Source: Akkermansiaceae bacterium (GTDB lineage Bacteria > Verrucomicrobiota > Verrucomicrobiia > Verrucomicrobiales > Akkermansiaceae). Taken from it: a stretch of 36,813 nt of DNA. The translations under genes were made by a program, and so were the position numbers. Of the stretch, positions 32,766 through 36,813 are shown piece after piece. The DNA lies in contig CANLKN010000032.1 in the NCBI GenBank assembly GCA_947491475.1, positions 1 to 36,813 of the forward strand, written 5' to 3'. The notes under the pieces were generated by a model that saw only the letters and a list, made by a program, of their open reading frames with translations, searched no databases and was not told the origin of the DNA. How positions within the stretch are numbered: position 1 is the first letter of the stretch; each line of letters begins with the position of its first letter.

Positions 32766-33295
32766 GGACTTTCTTTTTCGACGATCCGGACTTCGTCCAT
32801 GCCGTCGGTCCCTTCGAGAGAGACCAATACATGATCGAGGCGGCGTGTGTCGAGAGGGATGCCAACATAATCCGGCTGGATCGGCATTTCGCGGTGTCCG
32901 CGGTCGATGAGCACGGCGAGTTCGATTTTGCCGGGGCGGCCGTAATCGGAAAGGGCGTCGAGCGCGGCGCGGATCGTGCGGCCGGTGAAGAGCACGTCGT
33001 CCACCAGGATGATGTGCGCGCCTTCCACGGGAAACGGAATCTCGCTCTCCTTGATCGCGGGGTTTTCATGGAGGTGCTCGAAATCATCGCGGTAGAGCGA
33101 AATGTCGAGCACGCCGAAAGACAACTCGCGGTCGTCGCCGGAGAGCAGGTTGAGAACGCGTTCTGCCACCTCGTCGCCGCGGCTGCGGATGCCGACGAGT
33201 GCGAGTGGTTTTCCGTCCGTCTTTTCGCGGATGGCCTTGGCGAGGCGTTCCACGCCGGCGGCGATGTCTTCGGCGTTGAGGGTGCGTGGTTGCAT
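32762..33295 (-). CDS. pyrR: PyrR-type bifunctional regulator / uracil phosphoribosyltransferase
   Basis: A 177-residue phosphoribosyltransferase-fold protein with the PRPP loop 'HIILVDDVLFTGRTIRAALD' (94-113), 'LVGIRSRGDEVAERV' (33-47), 'GVLDISLYRDDF' (61-72) and a C-terminal 'RRLDHVLVSLEGTDGMDEV'. PyrR controls pyr operons by binding mRNA in Firmicutes and can salvage uracil. The start at 33295 (MQPRTL) is the one the family uses; the open frame further upstream is an artefact. It lies 8 bp after purD and overlaps the next gene. No clear PyrR-binding leader hairpin was found in the short gaps here, so attenuation is not shown. Confidence 0.93.
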   Translation of the reverse strand: MQPRTLNAEDIAAGVERLAKAIREKTDGKPLALVGIRSRGDEVAERVLNLLSGDDRELSFGVLDISLYRDDFEHLHENPAIKESEIPFPVEGAHIILVDDVLFTGRTIRAALDALSDYGRPGKIELAVLIDRGHREMPIQPDYVGIPLDTRRLDHVLVSLEGTDGMDEVRIVEKESP

Positions 33296-33303
33296 GGTTT
33301 GGT

Positions 33304-34557
33304 TCAGTCGAAATTGAGGATGCCGATGTCGCGGCGGCGTTGCAAGCCGGGGAATGAAGTCAAATCCGCGGCGGCGTGGGCCTTGGCGACGGCCTCTTGT
33401 CGGGTTCCACCGCCTGCGACCACCGCTAGCACGCGGCCACCGTGGGTTTCCCAGCCGGCGGCGGCGTTTTTGCGGGTGCCGGCATGATACACGCGGAAGT
33501 CGCCGCTGTTTTCCAAGCCGCTGATCGGATCGCCCGAGCGCGAGCTTTCCGGATAACCGGCCGATGCGAGAATCACGCAGACGCTCCAGCCGTCGTCGAA
33601 GGAAACCAGATCCCTGCGGAGTTCGCCATTGGCACCCGCGAGGCAGAAACCTGCTAGATCCCCGTTTACCAGCGGCATCACCGCCTGGCACTCGGGATCG
33701 CCAAAGCGGCAGTTGTATTCAATCACTTGCGGACCATCCGGCGTGAGCATCAGCCCGAAGTAGAGGAAGCCGCGGTAGGGCAGTCCCTCGCGGTTGAGCC
33801 CGGCCACGGTGGGGATCACGATTTCCTCCTCGATGAGTTCGAGCATTTCAATGGAAACGAGTTGGCGGCTGGCCACCGCGCCCATGCCGCCGGTGTTCGG
33901 GCCGAGGTCGCCGTCCAGCGCACGTTTGTAATCACGAGCCGGAGTAAAGATCAGGTAGCGTTCATCCACGATGGCTGCGAAGATCGAAACCTCGGGTCCT
34001 GTGAGACAGTCCTCAACCAACACCCGCCCCGGGCCGAATCGCCGCTGGGTGAATACCTCGTCGAGAAATGCCAGCGCGGAAATTTCATCCGGACAAACCG
34101 CCACACCCTTGCCAGCGGCGAGGCCGTCGAACTTGAGCACCGTGGGATACTTCCCGCCAATCGCGGCGCGCGCCTCGTCCAGTGATGCTGTCGCTGTAGC
34201 CCGCGCGGTAGGGATTCCGTTTCTCACAAGAAACTCCTTGGCAAACTCTTTGCTGGCTTCCAGTTGCGCCGATTCCTTCGGTGGTCCCCAGCACGGGATG
34301 CCGTGTTTGATGCAGAGATTCGCCAGCCCCTCGCCCTTGACGAGATAACTCTCTTCGCCCGCGACGCAGAGGTCGATGGCGTTGGACTTCATCCACGCGA
34401 TGAGCGACTCCAAGCCATCGGCTGCCACCGGTTTGGCGATTTCAAAAATCGCGTCACTACCGGGAAAGCAAAACAACTCGGGATTTCCCGGAGATTCCGC
34501 CAACGCCCTCACCAGCGCGTGTTCGCGCCCACCTTTGCCAACGACCAGAATTTTCAT
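33304..34557 (-). CDS. purD: Phosphoribosylamine-glycine ligase (GAR synthetase)
   Basis: A 417-residue ATP-grasp enzyme of purine synthesis. It has the N-terminal 'MKILVVGKGGREHALVRAL', 'KFDGLAAGKGVAVC' for ATP binding, 'DYKRALDGDLGPNTGGMGA', 'EYNCRFGDPECQAVMP' with the metal ligands, and a C-terminal domain with 'GGRVLAVVAGG'. Length is standard. It heads the minus-strand nucleotide cluster, just upstream of pyrR by 8 bp, so a purine gene shares the transcript with pyrimidine genes. The 69 bp between it and the upstream beta-helix gene may hold a promoter; none is obvious. Confidence 0.96.
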   Translation of the reverse strand: MKILVVGKGGREHALVRALAESPGNPELFCFPGSDAIFEIAKPVAADGLESLIAWMKSNAIDLCVAGEESYLVKGEGLANLCIKHGIPCWGPPKESAQLEASKEFAKEFLVRNGIPTARATATASLDEARAAIGGKYPTVLKFDGLAAGKGVAVCPDEISALAFLDEVFTQRRFGPGRVLVEDCLTGPEVSIFAAIVDERYLIFTPARDYKRALDGDLGPNTGGMGAVASRQLVSIEMLELIEEEIVIPTVAGLNREGLPYRGFLYFGLMLTPDGPQVIEYNCRFGDPECQAVMPLVNGDLAGFCLAGANGELRRDLVSFDDGWSVCVILASAGYPESSRSGDPISGLENSGDFRVYHAGTRKNAAAGWETHGGRVLAVVAGGGTRQEAVAKAHAAADLTSFPGLQRRRDIGILNFD

Positions 34558-34626
34558 CTGCGGCGGTTTTCGCGAAATCCGACTGCCGACTCAATGCAAT
34601 TTCCCGATGCCACTCACGCGCACCGA

Positions 34627-36327
34627 TCAATGATCCGGCTTTTCTCGAAAATTTTCCACATCTGCAGTGCTGTGATCGAGTTGCGGCGGGCCGCTGAGAA
34701 ACTGGTTTTCGACAAGTGCGAGGCCGTTGACGGCGATGGCATGGAAGCCGCCGTGGATGATGTTGCGTTCGAAGCGGAGGTCGCGCAGGGGAAACTCTGC
34801 GGCGGGCGGAATCACGGCCGGGGCCCGGCCGCCTCGCCAGCCGTTGATGGCCACGGCGAGTGAGTCGTTTCCGCGACCACGGCGAAGGGTGGAATCGCGC
34901 ACGATCGATCCGCTGGGCATGGGGCCTTCCACATCATCGCAGTAAAACATGAGCAAGCCCGCCACATCGCAGCGTTCCATGGTCACCGGCGATTGGATGC
35001 GGCAACTTTTGCGGATGCGGCAGCCGCGAATCACAGTGGCCGGGTTCGCACTCGTTAGATCCCAGAGGATGCAACCCGGTGCGAGACCTTCAATGGGGCG
35101 CGTGAAGGTCAGTTCGAGGACGGGAGCCTTGTGATGTTCCGGCAGGAAGACCGCCTCGTTTTCCGGTGCGCCGCTGATTTCCGCGATGCATGCCGGGCCG
35201 AGACGCCGCGCGCCATCGCTGCTGATCGCCAAGACTTCGCCATCCTTGTGCAGCGGCATGTAATAGATCGGGAAAACCTGGCGGATGCGCGCGCGGTCGG
35301 GCGCGGGCACGGCTTCCACAAACCACGCATGGGTGGAGATGTTGAAGGCGTCGTCATTCATGCCTTCCAGGATGCAGTCCTCGAAGAGCAGGCTGCCGCG
35401 GTTGCCTTTGGCGTGGAAACCATCGCGCCACGATGAGGTGGTGCGTCCGCTGTCGGGCTTCGGGCGAACATGCACACGGCGGAAAATTTGCTCGCCCCCG
35501 TTGCGCAGAATTTCAAAAGCAAACCATGGCGCCGACCAAACTTCGACGTCTTCGAAATTGACGTTCTGGCAGCGGTCGATGCGCAGCATGGGGCCGGGCC
35601 CACGGCGGTGGGCAATGCCGGGCACTGGCAGGCTGATGCGCGTTTCGCCGGGTTTGATCGCCGTGCGCGTCGATGCGGGCATTTCATTCGGGCAAACCAA
35701 TTCCACCATGCCGCTGCCGGCGGGACCAGAGTGCTTCACCGCATCAATGTAATAATGGCTGCTTTGCATGACATCCCCGTCCGGCAGCCAGAGCATTCCG
35801 AAAAACGCCTGCTCGCCATCTTTTTGGGTGGGTCCGCCGAGTTCGCTAGCGCGGGATGGCTCATCGAGCCGCACCAGCAGGCGCTTGCCCTCATCGTGCA
35901 ACTGCATGACGGTGGCTTCCACCACCGGCGAGCGGGTAAGGTCCACATTCAGCCGGGTCATCCGGAAATCGCGCGAGCTGGTGACGTGTAGGAAACGCAA
36001 TTCCTTATCTAACAGAAACGTGGAGCCGCCGCCGTCGATGGAAAGGTTGTGCAATTGATCAATTCGGAAGGCATAGCGTTCCTTGCCGCTGGCGATGTGG
36101 ATGGATTTGCCGGATGGGAATTTCAGCATGGCAGAACCTGCAGTGGCTGCCGCACGTTCGAGCATCTCGCGGACCGCCGGGCCGTCGTCGCTCACTCCGT
36201 CTGCCTTGAGGCCGAAATCCGCAGCGTCGAGCACGGTTTGTCCGGAGGCCCAGACGGATGCCAGTGACATCGCCGCTAAAAGCATGAGCGCCGTGCGGCG
36301 GATGGATGGGTGGCGGTCTTGGGTCAT
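34627..36327 (-). CDS. Secreted right-handed beta-helix protein, GH110-like
   Basis: A 566-residue exported protein. An N-terminal signal (about residues 13-28, 'ALMLLAAMSLASVWASG') precedes a pectate-lyase-like start, 'VLDAADFGLKADGVSDDGPAV' (32-52). The body is a parallel beta-helix. The stretch 'RDGFHAKGNRG' (301-311) with 'EDCILEGMNDDAFNIST' (316-332) resembles the GH110 alpha-1,3-galactosidase pattern, in which the acidic DD pair is near the active site. The GH110 call is tentative, but the beta-helix fold and secretion are well supported. It would act on an outside polysaccharide or glycan. It precedes purD with a 69-bp gap; there is no functional link to that operon. Confidence 0.75.
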   Translation of the reverse strand: MTQDRHPSIRRTALMLLAAMSLASVWASGQTVLDAADFGLKADGVSDDGPAVREMLERAAATAGSAMLKFPSGKSIHIASGKERYAFRIDQLHNLSIDGGGSTFLLDKELRFLHVTSSRDFRMTRLNVDLTRSPVVEATVMQLHDEGKRLLVRLDEPSRASELGGPTQKDGEQAFFGMLWLPDGDVMQSSHYYIDAVKHSGPAGSGMVELVCPNEMPASTRTAIKPGETRISLPVPGIAHRRGPGPMLRIDRCQNVNFEDVEVWSAPWFAFEILRNGGEQIFRRVHVRPKPDSGRTTSSWRDGFHAKGNRGSLLFEDCILEGMNDDAFNISTHAWFVEAVPAPDRARIRQVFPIYYMPLHKDGEVLAISSDGARRLGPACIAEISGAPENEAVFLPEHHKAPVLELTFTRPIEGLAPGCILWDLTSANPATVIRGCRIRKSCRIQSPVTMERCDVAGLLMFYCDDVEGPMPSGSIVRDSTLRRGRGNDSLAVAINGWRGGRAPAVIPPAAEFPLRDLRFERNIIHGGFHAIAVNGLALVENQFLSGPPQLDHSTADVENFREKPDH

Positions 36328-36813
36328 CGGGGCGATGAAACGTTGGGAAGTGGTGGATTCTTTCAGATCGAATTCAAGGACAAGCTGCAGGGCTTGATGT
36401 AGAAGGCAAGGGCGACGTCGAGCGCATCATCCGCTTGGTCGGGCAGGACTGGAATTGCCGGAAGGCATGGAAGAACTTTTGACCTTGCGGAAAGAAGATC
36501 CGGCTAAGATGATCCGCGCGCCGCTGGTGCAAATTAACACCTCGATGGCAACGAATGGCTGGTGGTATGGCTATGCGTGGGCATCCTGCCGCCATGAACC
36601 ATGGCTTGTGAGCCGGACTCGGAAGGATCCAAAGATCCAGAAAATCCTCAACAAACATGAAAAAATTCCACAGCCGTCCCACAGACTGGGCGCGGCGCGC
36701 CCTGAGCCTTGATTTTGCAAGGCCCTGAGGTCGTTTCGGGAGAATGGCGATTGCGACTTTTTTGCGAGCAGTTGATATATCCCGGTGTTTACACGGCGAT
36801 GCTGTCCCATGAC
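36328..36813. other. Region without an intact gene
   Basis: This 486-bp stretch at the right end has no open frame with convincing coding signs. The longest frame (36455-36712, + strand) is 85 codons from a TTG and contains a piece of a possible decayed transposase, listed separately. The promoter of the GH110-like gene should lie at its left end. Past 36700 there is only an AT-rich patch around 36765-36780 with TTGATATAT; nothing else is seen. Confidence 0.6.
36401..36660 (+). pseudogene. Possible decayed C-terminal part of a RAYT-type transposase
   Basis: In one frame the sequence reads 'ELLTLRKEDPAKMIRA' and 'NTSMATNGW', and in the neighbouring frames 'EWLVVWLCVG' and 'GHPAAMN' continue it. 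Put together with two frameshifts this resembles the tail found after the Y1 domain in some RAYT proteins (KxDPxK..., T-T-x-S-x-x-W-[IL]-A-x-R-L-x-M-G). No N-terminal Y1 domain is visible nearby. The match is from memory of the family pattern, so confidence is low. Confidence 0.35.

Noticed and set aside
33296-33691. N-terminal extension of pyrR by 132 codons
   Set aside because: It is antisense-free but overlaps the purD C-terminus in another frame and has a low-complexity arginine-rich composition; the family starts at MQPRTL.
34558-34626. PyrR-binding leader or attenuator before the nucleotide operon
   Set aside because: The gap is 69 bp and shows no hairpin pair with a T-tract, so no attenuator can be claimed.
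36455-36712. 85-codon + strand frame as a real gene
   Set aside because: It needs a TTG start, has no domain and its conserved-looking pieces continue in other frames; better explained as a relic.
1-36813. CRISPR array, tRNA genes, prophage or integrase
   Set aside because: No regularly spaced repeats, cloverleaf sequences or phage/integrase proteins were seen in the window.

Overview
The window is one contiguous piece of a GC-rich bacterial chromosome, most likely from Verrucomicrobiota and probably the Verrucomicrobiales. This placement is an inference from gene style, palindromic intergenic repeats, proline/alanine-rich membrane proteins and an almost complete lack of Shine-Dalgarno motifs. 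No 16S sequence is present to confirm it. The window starts inside a 5S rRNA gene, the tail of an rRNA operon that lies off the left edge, followed by a strong intrinsic terminator.

Left part (about 0.3-6 kb): a DUF465/YdcH-like small protein (minus strand), a secreted hypothetical protein overlapping an M23 peptidase, a RidA-family protein, a Rep/PcrA/UvrD-type helicase and a YhaM-like OB-HD exonuclease.

Centre (about 6.1-19.6 kb): a surface-glycan region. It holds three family-2 glycosyltransferases of the polyprenyl-phosphate type (one fused to a SAM methyltransferase), a free-standing methyltransferase, and four very large polytopic membrane proteins that look like GT-C enzymes or relatives. 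One of these is STT3-like with a TPR tail. The likely logic is that the GT2 enzymes charge a lipid carrier and the GT-C enzymes transfer the sugar on the periplasmic side. A REP-associated tyrosine transposase (RAYT) with a nonsense codon, flanked by inverted hairpin clusters, sits inside this region. Related short palindromes occur between genes and once in frame inside a GT-C gene.

Right-centre (19.6-28.9 kb): thiE, accC and accB (minus strand), a pair of lipoprotein genes of unknown role (a 1114-residue repeat protein and a DUF3142 protein), trmB, and aroC.

Right part (29-34.6 kb): a minus-strand nucleotide operon in the order purD, pyrR, a membrane protein of unknown function, pyrB, vapB, vapC, pyrC, closed by a hairpin terminator. 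The VapBC toxin-antitoxin pair is embedded in the pyrimidine operon, and its toxin stop codon overlaps the pyrC start. Upstream lies a secreted right-handed beta-helix protein resembling GH110 galactosidases. The last 0.5 kb holds no intact gene but shows what looks like a decayed transposase tail.

All functional calls come from reading motifs by eye; no database search was run.
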